64,000 nucleotides of DNA from Streptomyces sp. SS1-1 (GTDB taxonomy: Bacteria; Actinomycetota; Actinomycetes; Streptomycetales; Streptomycetaceae), in NCBI RefSeq assembly GCF_008973465.1, contig NZ_WBXN01000004.1, positions 6,302,501-6,366,500 of the forward strand, read 5' to 3'. A program made the position numbers and the translations under genes. This document shows, piece after piece, positions 25,624 through 33,243 of this stretch. The notes under the pieces are model-generated. The model was not told where the DNA came from, ran no database searches, and saw only the letters and a list, made by a program, of their open reading frames with translations. The first letter of the stretch is position 1, and each line of letters begins with the position of its first letter.

Positions 25624-26802
25624 TCAGCGGTGCCAGCCGAACCGTTCGGTGATCACCGGCAGCCGGTCCGCCGCGAGGGCGTGCGCGGCGGCCCGCGGGG
25701 TCGTGCCGTCTGCCTCCGCGCGGGCCAGCGTCCGGTCGGTCAGGGCCCGCATCGCACGCCGCGTGTGGGCGAACGCCTCGTCGGCGTCCGGGCCGATGTC
25801 CCCGAACAGCGTCCACCACCACCACGCGTTGGTGGCCGAGTTGACGACGACGTCCGGCAGCACGGTGACCCCGCGCGCGGCCAGCAGCAGCTCCGCCTCC
25901 GGACGCACGGGCATGTTCGCCGCCTCGGCGATCCAGCGGGCGCTGATCCGGCCCTGGTTCGCGGCGTCCACCGCGTACGACACCGCCGCCGGCACCAGCA
26001 CCTCCGCCTCCGCCGACAGCCAGGCGTCGCCCGGCAGTTCACGGTCACCGGGGCGCAACGCCGCGCGGTCCACCGTGCCGTAGCCGTCCCGCGCCGCCAG
26101 CAGCGCCTCCACGTCCAGCCCCGCCGGGTTGGCGACGGTCCCCTTGATGTCGGCGACGGCCACCACGGTGAGCCCCGCGCGCGCGAGGAACCGCGCCGTG
26201 GCCCCGCCCATCGTGCCCAGGCCCTGCAGGGCGACCCGGGTCCGCCAGCGCGGCACCCCGGCCCGGTCCAGCGCGGTGAGCACCGACTCGGCCACGCCGC
26301 AGCCGCCCACCAGCTCGTCGAGCCCGATGCCGTCGACGTCCACCGCGAACGCCTCGGCCAGCCGGCGCCGGGCGGCGGCCTCGTCGTCCAGCAGCGGGTA
26401 CACCGCCTGCACCGACGAGACGAGCCCCGCCTCCCGGGCCGCCCGGTCGACGACGTCCTGGCTGAGCCCCAGATCCTCGCCCGTGGTCCACAGCGTCTCG
26501 ACGTACGGCCGCATCGCGCGCAGGTAGCGCACCAGCAGCCCGTACGCCTCCGGGTCCCGGGGATCGCAGTCGATGCCGCCCTTGGCGCCGCCCAGCGGGA
26601 CGTACCGCGCCTCCGGGTCGTAGTGCAGGGCCTCCTTGAGGGTCATGCCCGCGGCCAGCCCGGCGATCTCCTCCAGCGTGCAGCCCGGCCGCATCCGCAG
26701 TCCGCCGCTGGAGACGCCCCGCACCAGCCGGTCCACGACCAGGAAGCCCTGGCGGCCCGTGACATGGTCGGTCCAGGTGAGGGACAGGAACGGCGAGGTC
26801 AT
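25624..26802 (-). CDS. Glu/Leu/Phe/Val dehydrogenase family protein
   Basis: A 392-aa NAD(P)-dependent amino-acid dehydrogenase. The catalytic lysine lies in PLGGAKGGIDCD, and the Rossmann loop reads LQGLGTMGGATARFL. Deamination of a branched-chain or aromatic amino acid, or glutamate, is expected; the substrate cannot be read. ATG start. First gene of a two-gene unit with the TetR regulator. Confidence 0.88.
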   Translation of the reverse strand: MTSPFLSLTWTDHVTGRQGFLVVDRLVRGVSSGGLRMRPGCTLEEIAGLAAGMTLKEALHYDPEARYVPLGGAKGGIDCDPRDPEAYGLLVRYLRAMRPYVETLWTTGEDLGLSQDVVDRAAREAGLVSSVQAVYPLLDDEAAARRRLAEAFAVDVDGIGLDELVGGCGVAESVLTALDRAGVPRWRTRVALQGLGTMGGATARFLARAGLTVVAVADIKGTVANPAGLDVEALLAARDGYGTVDRAALRPGDRELPGDAWLSAEAEVLVPAAVSYAVDAANQGRISARWIAEAANMPVRPEAELLLAARGVTVLPDVVVNSATNAWWWWTLFGDIGPDADEAFAHTRRAMRALTDRTLARAEADGTTPRAAAHALAADRLPVITERFGWHR

Positions 26803-27078
26803 GCGAACTCCGGGCTCGGCGGCGGTCTGCGCGGTCGTCCGCGAGATGACGGAGGCGCCCGGGCGGCCGGGAGAGCCGCATAGCTCCTGAACGACGGGTC
26901 AGTATCACGACCAAGGCAAGGACATGTCAACGCAGGCGGTGCGTTTCGCCGCCGGACCCGGGAACGAACACCGGCGACCCGGCGTTCGGGATGACAGGGG
27001 GCTGTCGGCCGTGATCGCGGGGGACCGTCGGGGTGGCCGCCCATAATGGAAGCCTCACCGACTCCACCTGGAGGTACC

Positions 27079-28272
27079 GTGGCCGGTTCCCGATTCCCGA
27101 GCGCCGGGCTGAGCGTCCTGCGGCCGACGGCCTTCGGCGTGGACCCCAGCGGTGAGCGCATGGCGCGCATCCGCCGGTCGCCGCACTTCCGCGACGGCGT
27201 GTTCCAGAACCCGGGCGGGACCGCCCGCACCAGACCCTCCGGCTCGATGCTGGAGTTCGCGAAGGTCTTCTTCGACAAGGACACCCGGCCGCTGCGCACG
27301 CCCAAGGGCACCGTGCCGGTGCACCCCACCACCTACGCCGACCTCGCGAAGCCGCCCGCCACGGGGCTGCGCCTGACCTGGATGGGGCACTCCAGCATCC
27401 TCGCCGAGATCGACGGCCGCCGTGTGCTGTTCGACCCCGTGTGGGGCGAGCGCTGCTCCCCGTTCCCGTTCGCCGGCCCCAGGCGGCTGCACCCCGCGCC
27501 GCTCCCGCTCGCCGCGCTCGGCCCGGTCGACGTCGTCGTCATCTCGCACGACCACTACGACCACCTCGACCTCCCCACGATCAAGGCGCTGGCCGGCACC
27601 GACACCCTGTTCGCCGTCCCGCTCGGCGTCGGCGCGCACCTCGAGCACTGGGGCGTCCCCGCCGACCGGCTCCGCGAACTGGACTGGCACGAGTCGACCG
27701 AGGTCGGCGGCCTCACCCTCACCGCCACCCCGGCCCGCCACTTCTGCGGCCGCGGGCTGCGCAACACCCAGCACACGCTCTGGGCGTCCTGGGTCGTCGC
27801 CTCGCGTGAGCACCGCGTCTACCACAGCGGTGACACCGGCTACTTCGACGGCTTCCGGGACATCGGCGCCGCGCACGGCCCCTTCGACGCGACGATGATC
27901 CAGGTCGGCGCCTACTCCCACTTCTGGCCGGACATCCACATGACACCCGCCGAGGGGGTCCGCAGTCACCTCGATCTGCAGGGCGGCACCCCCGGCGGGG
28001 TGCTGCTCCCCATCCACTGGGGCACCTTCAACCTGGCGCCGCACCCGTGGGCGGAGCCGGGGGAGTGGATGCGGGACGCCGCCGGGGACGTCGGCCAGGC
28101 GGTGGCGTTCCCCCAGCCCGGTCAGCCGTTCGAACCGGCGGGGGAGCTGCCCGTGGAGCCGTGGTGGCGCACGGTGTCGGGGCCGGTCCCGCGGACCTGG
28201 CAGCCCTCCCGGGCCGGCGAGGACGGGGAGGGGAGCGCCAAGGGACAGCTCGACCTCGCCGGGGAGCGCTGA
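27079..28272 (+). CDS. MBL-fold metal-dependent hydrolase (NAPE-PLD/UlaG-like)
   Basis: A 397-aa metallo-beta-lactamase-fold enzyme. The metal motif is SHDHYDHLD, preceded by the WMGHSSILAEIDGRRVLFDP strand typical of the NAPE-hydrolysing phospholipase D-like group. Later ligands are in HSGDTGYF and PIHWGTF. GTG 27079 has GGAGGT only 3 nt before it; ATG 27046 is an in-frame alternative but overlaps a -10-like CATAAT (27042-27047). No signal peptide, so it is cytosolic. A phosphodiesterase or lactonase role is possible. Confidence 0.87.
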   Translation: MAGSRFPSAGLSVLRPTAFGVDPSGERMARIRRSPHFRDGVFQNPGGTARTRPSGSMLEFAKVFFDKDTRPLRTPKGTVPVHPTTYADLAKPPATGLRLTWMGHSSILAEIDGRRVLFDPVWGERCSPFPFAGPRRLHPAPLPLAALGPVDVVVISHDHYDHLDLPTIKALAGTDTLFAVPLGVGAHLEHWGVPADRLRELDWHESTEVGGLTLTATPARHFCGRGLRNTQHTLWASWVVASREHRVYHSGDTGYFDGFRDIGAAHGPFDATMIQVGAYSHFWPDIHMTPAEGVRSHLDLQGGTPGGVLLPIHWGTFNLAPHPWAEPGEWMRDAAGDVGQAVAFPQPGQPFEPAGELPVEPWWRTVSGPVPRTWQPSRAGEDGEGSAKGQLDLAGER

Positions 28273-28290
28273 CAGAGACGGGGGGCGGGG

Positions 28291-28348
28291 CCGCCGTCCG
28301 TCAGGTGCCGGTCCCGGGCCCGCCGTCCGTCAGGCGCTGGTCCCGGCC
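28291..28348. repeat. 29-bp tandem duplication at the 3' end of the minus-strand membrane-protein gene
   Basis: Positions 28291-28319 and 28320-28348 are two adjacent copies of a 29-nt unit differing at three positions. The stop codon of the minus-strand gene lies in the second copy; the first lies just outside the gene. It looks like a recent small duplication. Confidence 0.8.
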
Positions 28349-29445
28349 GCTCCGGCGGCGGGTGTCCCGAGGGCGCCGATGCCCTTGGGCTTGCGCCGGA
28401 GCGCGGCGACGAGCGCGCTCACCAGGACGCCGCCCACCGCCCAGGCGGACAGGACCCACCAGGCCGTGGCGGTGTCGTGCCCGCCGAAGTACGCGTAGTT
28501 GCGGATCAGCGTCACCGAAGCGCCGTTGGGAAGGGCCGGCCCGAGGTCCCGCCAGAAGGGCGGCAGCAGCGCCGCCGGATAGACACCGCCCGCGCTCGGA
28601 TTGCCGAGCACCACGAAGATCAGCACCGACAGGGCGATGCCCGCCGGCCCCAGCAGGACCTGGAAGGCCATCCCGGTCGCCGCCGCGGCGAACGTGGTGA
28701 GGGCGGCGATCCACCAGATCGCGACGAAGTGCCCGGGCAGCGCGTCGAAGACCAGATCGACGATGATCGCGCCGCCGAGCCCCGACAGGACCGACAGCCC
28801 GGCCAGCGCGCCCAGCCTGATGAGCATCCGATGGGACGTCGCCGGCCTGGCCCCGTACGACGCGGACAGCGCGGCGGAGCCCAGATAGCCACCCACCACC
28901 ATGCCGACCGCCAGATAGAAGCTGGCCAGCCCCCGTCCGTCCGCCTCGTTCGGCGGACGCAGATCGGTGATCCGCACCGGACGCGCCGGGTCCGCCTTCT
29001 GGAACACCGTCTGCAGCGCCTGCACGCTCGACGGGCCGGCCGCGGACGCCACCAGCAGCTGGTTCGCGGGAGCCGCCGGGGTGACCAGGAGGGCGGCGTC
29101 CACCTGACGCTCCAGCACCATCGTCCGCGCCTGCGCCACGCTGTCGGCGGGCCGGCCCGCGAGCGGCTCCCCGGGAATGCCGTTCAGCTTGTCGATCACC
29201 TGTGACTGCGCCGCCGGCGGGGCCACCACGGCCAGGCTGAGCTTGTGCGGCTTGGGCGAGTGAAAGGCGCCGATGTAGGAGACGACGAAGGCCAACTCCA
29301 GGATGAGGACGCCGAGGAGGAGGATTCCGGCGCGGGGCGTGATGGCCTCCCTCAGCTCGCGCAGGAACCGTGCGACGGGGGAGTCCGCGGGAGGAGCCCC
29401 GGGCGGCTGTCCGGTCGGCTCCGGGGTGTCACCTGTGCCGGCCAT
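28330..29445 (-). CDS. ABC-2/DUF3533-like multi-pass membrane protein
   Basis: A 371-aa protein. The first membrane helix is near residues 40-60 (GILLLGVLILELAFVVSYIG). An extracytoplasmic domain of about 120 residues follows, then five to six helices from about 170. This layout is shared by YhgE/Pip- and SNG1 (DUF3533)-type export-associated proteins. ATG is preceded by TAGGAG. It lies 44 nt after the Mn-transporter gene on the same strand and is probably the last gene of that operon. Function unknown. Confidence 0.75.
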   Translation of the reverse strand: MAGTGDTPEPTGQPPGAPPADSPVARFLRELREAITPRAGILLLGVLILELAFVVSYIGAFHSPKPHKLSLAVVAPPAAQSQVIDKLNGIPGEPLAGRPADSVAQARTMVLERQVDAALLVTPAAPANQLLVASAAGPSSVQALQTVFQKADPARPVRITDLRPPNEADGRGLASFYLAVGMVVGGYLGSAALSASYGARPATSHRMLIRLGALAGLSVLSGLGGAIIVDLVFDALPGHFVAIWWIAALTTFAAAATGMAFQVLLGPAGIALSVLIFVVLGNPSAGGVYPAALLPPFWRDLGPALPNGASVTLIRNYAYFGGHDTATAWWVLSAWAVGGVLVSALVAALRRKPKGIGALGTPAAGAAGTSA

Positions 29446-29489
29446 GGCAACTCCTAAGAACTAGTGGGGGGAACCGTGGGGTTCGTGGC

Positions 29490-30695
29490 TCAGGGGAAGA
29501 ACTGCTCCAGCAGCAGGGCCGCGTCGAGCAGGGTGACGGCCGCGATGGCCGCCCCCAGACCGGCCTTCACGGCGAGGCTGTTGACGTGCTCGCCCATCAC
29601 ACGGCGGGAGGAGGTCAGCAGTCCGAGCGGGATGAGGACGAGCGGCAGACCGATCGCGAGGACCACCTGGCTCATGATGAGCGCGCCGACCGGCGAGACA
29701 CCGGCCGCCAGCAGCGCGACCGCGGGCGCCACGGTGATCAGGCGCCTCAGCGACCGCGGCATCCTGCGGCGCATCAGCCCGCTCATCACCACCTCGCCCG
29801 ACTGGGTGCCCACGGCCGTGGACGTCAGCCCGCTGACGAGGAGCGCGACCAGGAACGCGGTCTGCGCGGCGCCGCCGACCCGCTCCGACAGCCCGCGGGC
29901 GATGTCGCCGAAGTCGTCGCCGCTCAGGCCGTGCAGGGCACCGGCTCCGACCACGACCATCGCGGCGTTGATGCTCCCGGCGAACAGCATCGCCAGGAAC
30001 ACGTCGGCGCGGTGCGCCCGCAGGCGCTGATGGGTCTGCGCGAGGGCGCTGTGGACGTGGATGGCGTGCGGCATGATCGTGGCGCCGACGATGCCCGCCG
30101 CGAGGTAGAGGGCCCCATCGCCCGGCAGGGTCGGCACCATGCCGGTGCCCAGGGCGTGCAGCGGGGGCGTGCGGTACGTCAGGCAGAACAGGAAGGCCCC
30201 GCCGATCGCGCACAGGGAGACGAGGGCCACCCCCTGCAGGAACCGCTCGCCGAGGCGGTCGCCCGCGGCCAGCATGGCCCCGCCCACCACCGCGGCGACG
30301 ACTCCGCCGACCGGCAGCGGCACGCCGAACAGCAGGTACATCGCGAAGGCCGCACCGATCACCTCGGCGACGTCCGTGGCGATCGCGACGGCCTCGGCCT
30401 GCAGCCAGTACGCCACTCGCCAGGGCGGGGAGCAGCGTTTCGCGACCAGTTGGGGAAGGGTGAGGCCGGTCGTCGCCCCCAGCTTCGCCGCCAGATACTG
30501 CACAGGGCCCGCGACCAGCGTCGCCAGGACGACCACCCACAGCAGGGCCGTGCCGAACTCCGCGCCGGCCGTGACGTTGGTGACCAGGTTGCCGGGGTCG
30601 ACGTAGGCGATGGCCGCGACGAAGGCCGGGCCGAGCAGCCGCACCGACGAGCGGCGCGACCGCGGCGGCGAGGGCGCGAGGCGGGCGGTCGTCAC
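29490..30695 (-). CDS. mntH: Nramp-family divalent metal (Mn2+) transporter
   Basis: A 401-aa membrane protein with about 11 hydrophobic segments. Metal-binding signatures are intact: AYVDPGN (Asp33, Asn36) in the first helix and GATIMPHAIHVHSAL with its Met-Pro-His in the sixth. Proton-coupled Mn2+ or Fe2+ uptake is expected. The GTG start overlaps the stop of the YoaK-like gene (GTGA). The bicupin gene two positions upstream belongs to a family that uses Mn, which fits a Mn-related operon. Confidence 0.9.
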   Translation of the reverse strand: MTTARLAPSPPRSRRSSVRLLGPAFVAAIAYVDPGNLVTNVTAGAEFGTALLWVVVLATLVAGPVQYLAAKLGATTGLTLPQLVAKRCSPPWRVAYWLQAEAVAIATDVAEVIGAAFAMYLLFGVPLPVGGVVAAVVGGAMLAAGDRLGERFLQGVALVSLCAIGGAFLFCLTYRTPPLHALGTGMVPTLPGDGALYLAAGIVGATIMPHAIHVHSALAQTHQRLRAHRADVFLAMLFAGSINAAMVVVGAGALHGLSGDDFGDIARGLSERVGGAAQTAFLVALLVSGLTSTAVGTQSGEVVMSGLMRRRMPRSLRRLITVAPAVALLAAGVSPVGALIMSQVVLAIGLPLVLIPLGLLTSSRRVMGEHVNSLAVKAGLGAAIAAVTLLDAALLLEQFFP

Positions 30696-31372
30696 GGTGC
30701 CGGGCTCCCTGCCCGGGGGAGCGCGAGGATCGCCGCGGCGGCGCCGACCGCCGCCACGGCGGGGCCGAGGCGGGCGTCGATCGCCATGGCCCCGGAGGCC
30801 GCCAGGGCGCCCAGGACCAGCGTCACCACCACGGCCAGGCGGACGCCCGCGTGCCGGGTGCTGCCGTCGGCGGCGTCCTGCGCCAGGCTGGTCAGGGTGC
30901 CGGTGACGAAGGTCGTGGTCACCCCCGCGCCGTGCGCCGACCGTTTGGCGGCGGCGGTCTGGGCGCCCATCGCCGCGGCGGACGCCGCGAGCATCAGCAG
31001 CCGGAGCGTGGTGCCCGGGGTGGAGTGGACCGACCTGAGGATCAGCACCACGAGGTCGAGGGCCACCACGGCCAGGAGCACGGCCCTGATCTGGCTCCAC
31101 CGCGCGGCGGGATGCTTCGGGACCGCCTTGGAGGCCAGGTACACCGCGATCAGGAAGGCCCCCAGCGCGGTGGCCGCGCCCGAGACGAGTGCCCCGTATC
31201 CCGGCCGGCTCGTCAGGCCCGACAGGATGAGGCTGCCCGTCATGTTGGCGGTGAACACGCTGCCGAGCTGGACGAAGGCGAACGCGTCACCGGCTCCTGT
31301 GGCGAAGGACAGGAGCACGGCCACGACGGACAGACGCGTCGGTGTCGGTGCCGTCGGCGAGGTCGCCCGCAC
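30692..31372 (-). CDS. YoaK-family (DUF1275) membrane protein
   Basis: A 226-aa protein with about six hydrophobic segments. The family signature is visible as SFATGAGDAFAFVQLGSVFTANMTG, a transporter-like repeat with conserved Gly-Asp and Asn-Met-Thr-Gly. Substrate unknown. GTG start 3 nt after the bicupin stop; its stop overlaps the Nramp start. Gene spacing makes co-translation with both neighbours near certain. Confidence 0.87.
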   Translation of the reverse strand: MRATSPTAPTPTRLSVVAVLLSFATGAGDAFAFVQLGSVFTANMTGSLILSGLTSRPGYGALVSGAATALGAFLIAVYLASKAVPKHPAARWSQIRAVLLAVVALDLVVLILRSVHSTPGTTLRLLMLAASAAAMGAQTAAAKRSAHGAGVTTTFVTGTLTSLAQDAADGSTRHAGVRLAVVVTLVLGALAASGAMAIDARLGPAVAAVGAAAAILALPRAGSPAP

Positions 31373-31375
31373 GGG

Positions 31376-32422
31376 TCAGGCTTCCCTCGCCGGCGGGGTC
31401 GGGTTCTTCCGCGCGACGATCAGGGGATCGGCAGTGGTGAAGGGGAAGTCCGGCAGACTGCGCTCGTCCACGCCGAGGGTGGACGCCATCACCTCCCGGG
31501 AGAACGCGGTCGCCGTGGTCCGGTAACCGATGTCACCCGGCGTCGGCTGATCGAAGAAGATCAGGAAGTGGAACGCGTCGTCGCCGAGCACCTCGATGTG
31601 GTGCGGATAGGCGCGCGGCACGAAATAGACGTCCCCCTGCTTGAGTTCGTACTCGTCCAGGGTGACGTCGGGATCGAGGATGCGCATCCGGGCCCGCCCC
31701 TCGGCCACGTACCCCATCTCCGCGGTCACGGGATGCCAGTGCGCGTCACGCATCCCGTTCTCCTTGATCCGCAGGGAGTACATCGAGATGTCCTCCAGGG
31801 CCGCCCAGAACTGCTTCCGTGCCAGCCGCGCCGACCCGTACTCGTACGCCGTCGGCGGGTGCTGGCCCTCGACGTCGAAGAGATGGGCGTTGGGGAACCG
31901 CTGGGTGGGATTGACCGAGGAGTTCTTCCCGCGCGGGAGGATCTGCTGGGCGTCCGGCCGCGCGAACGCGTCGAAGGCGGAGGCCGGCAGATCGTACGTG
32001 TTGCCGAGCACGGGGTTGGTCATCGCGGAGAAGCTGTCGCGCAGGGAGAAGTGCTGCGGCTTCTCGCTGCGCAGGGCCACGATGACCTCGGCCTCGGTCG
32101 GGGCGAGGTTCTCTATGTGGTAAACGGATCCGGATTCCACATGGTACATCTGCCCTTCGCCGGCCACGAACGACGAGAATTCGTTTCCGGAGCCGAGCAT
32201 CGATATGAGCACTTCGCCGCGCACGACATAAGCGAGCTGGTTGGCGTTGACGTTCCATTGCGGTTCCCTGATCGCGTTCGGCCCCAGGACCACTCGCTTG
32301 ATCGACAGCCCGTCGAGGATGGAAAGGCCTTGTCTGTCGACGACTTGGATACTGCCGAGATCGCTCTCGAACAGTGGGGGGCTTTCGTTGAGGGACACCC
32401 AATGCGGTGACGCCGAGGTCAT
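31376..32422 (-). CDS. bicupin protein, oxalate decarboxylase-like, with one intact metal site
   Basis: A 348-aa protein with two cupin domains. The C-terminal one keeps the metal set HWHPVTAEMGYV (His, His, Glu) plus PRAYPHHIE (His). In the N-terminal one the matching stretch reads EPQWNVNANQLAYVV, so the His-x-His is lost (Gln and Asn). Oxalate decarboxylases normally hold Mn in both domains, so this protein has one site and may do different chemistry or sense a ligand. ATG 32422 has AAAGGGTG upstream. It heads an operon with YoaK and Nramp genes. Confidence 0.85.
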   Translation of the reverse strand: MTSASPHWVSLNESPPLFESDLGSIQVVDRQGLSILDGLSIKRVVLGPNAIREPQWNVNANQLAYVVRGEVLISMLGSGNEFSSFVAGEGQMYHVESGSVYHIENLAPTEAEVIVALRSEKPQHFSLRDSFSAMTNPVLGNTYDLPASAFDAFARPDAQQILPRGKNSSVNPTQRFPNAHLFDVEGQHPPTAYEYGSARLARKQFWAALEDISMYSLRIKENGMRDAHWHPVTAEMGYVAEGRARMRILDPDVTLDEYELKQGDVYFVPRAYPHHIEVLGDDAFHFLIFFDQPTPGDIGYRTTATAFSREVMASTLGVDERSLPDFPFTTADPLIVARKNPTPPAREA

Positions 32423-33243
32423 GTCGATCACCCTTTCGAGACGCCTTCCCTCAAAGCTGACACGAGTTATTGAAAGACGCACCTTGGGCAACTCGGGCCT
32501 GCGGCCGGGGGGATGATCCGCGGGAGCCAGGGCTGTCGGGTCGCTGGATTTCATCGGCGGGTGAAATGCCGGGCGTTGGGGTCTGGCAAAAGGCCGCTGA
32601 CTGGCGGACTTTGGCGGAGCGTCAGGTGCCTCATGTCGTGTACGCGCGTTGATCGGCACGGCGGCGGTACAGCATCCCCCGTACGGCGTCGGACGGAAGC
32701 CGCGCGGGATGGGCGTCCGCGCCAACTCCTGTGGACCTGACCTCTGTTCAGGAGCGTGCGCCCGGCGCTCGGGTGTGCCGAGGGGCGCGTGGATCGCCGC
32801 GTGCGCCGCTACGGTCGGTGACGCTCTGGGGGCGTGTGGTGGGGTGCGGGCCGGCGCCCGGCGCTCCGATGGAGGTCGGCACGGGGGGCCGGGGGCGGCT
32901 CCGGCGAAGGGTGAGGGTCGTCTCGGGTGCCGGACAAGCTTGCCGGCGGCGACCACTTCTGACCAGCTCTGATCGTTCGATGTCACTTCCCGGACGCGCG
33001 GCGTGACCGGTTATCGGTCTGTCGTACGAGCCCTCATACCAGAGCGGGACGCCGTCTGCGGGAGTTTGTCAACTGCCCACCGCACTTGATGCGGAGGCGA
33101 CTACTGTGAGTGTCCGTCGGGCGACACGCAGCCGAATTCCCTCGGTTCCGTCGACCGGCACCGAGCAGGCGCACAGCCCCGGGCCCACGCAGACCGCGTG
33201 CACCCCCCCAGGCCCCGACCGACGGACCAGTACGAGGACCTTG
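32423..33243. other. 821-bp divergent intergenic region, no clear gene
   Basis: This separates the bicupin operon (minus) from the conservon (plus). Several short frames are open here but none has a good ribosome binding site with matching codon bias. A relatively AT-rich patch at about 32455-32475 may hold the bicupin promoter. GACCG and CGGTC (33005-33019) form a small inverted repeat about 90 nt before GTG 33106. The stretch 33106-33243 is in frame with the kinase, but third positions are much less GC-rich, so I treat it as leader. Confidence 0.4.

Noticed and set aside
24922..26883. Plus-strand frame of 653 codons across the TetR and dehydrogenase genes
   Set aside because: The minus-strand genes have clear domains; this frame is Arg/Pro/His-rich and shows none.
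29370..31526. Plus-strand frame of 718 codons opposite the Nramp/YoaK genes
   Set aside because: Low-complexity shadow; the opposite strand encodes coherent membrane proteins.
32649..32972. Short frames in the gap between the bicupin operon and the conservon
   Set aside because: No ribosome binding site, weak codon bias, no recognisable protein features.
33106..33243. N-terminal extension of cvnA from GTG 33106
   Set aside because: A Shine-Dalgarno is present, but GC at third positions is clearly lower than in the gene and the residues look random; ATG 33244 also has a good site.
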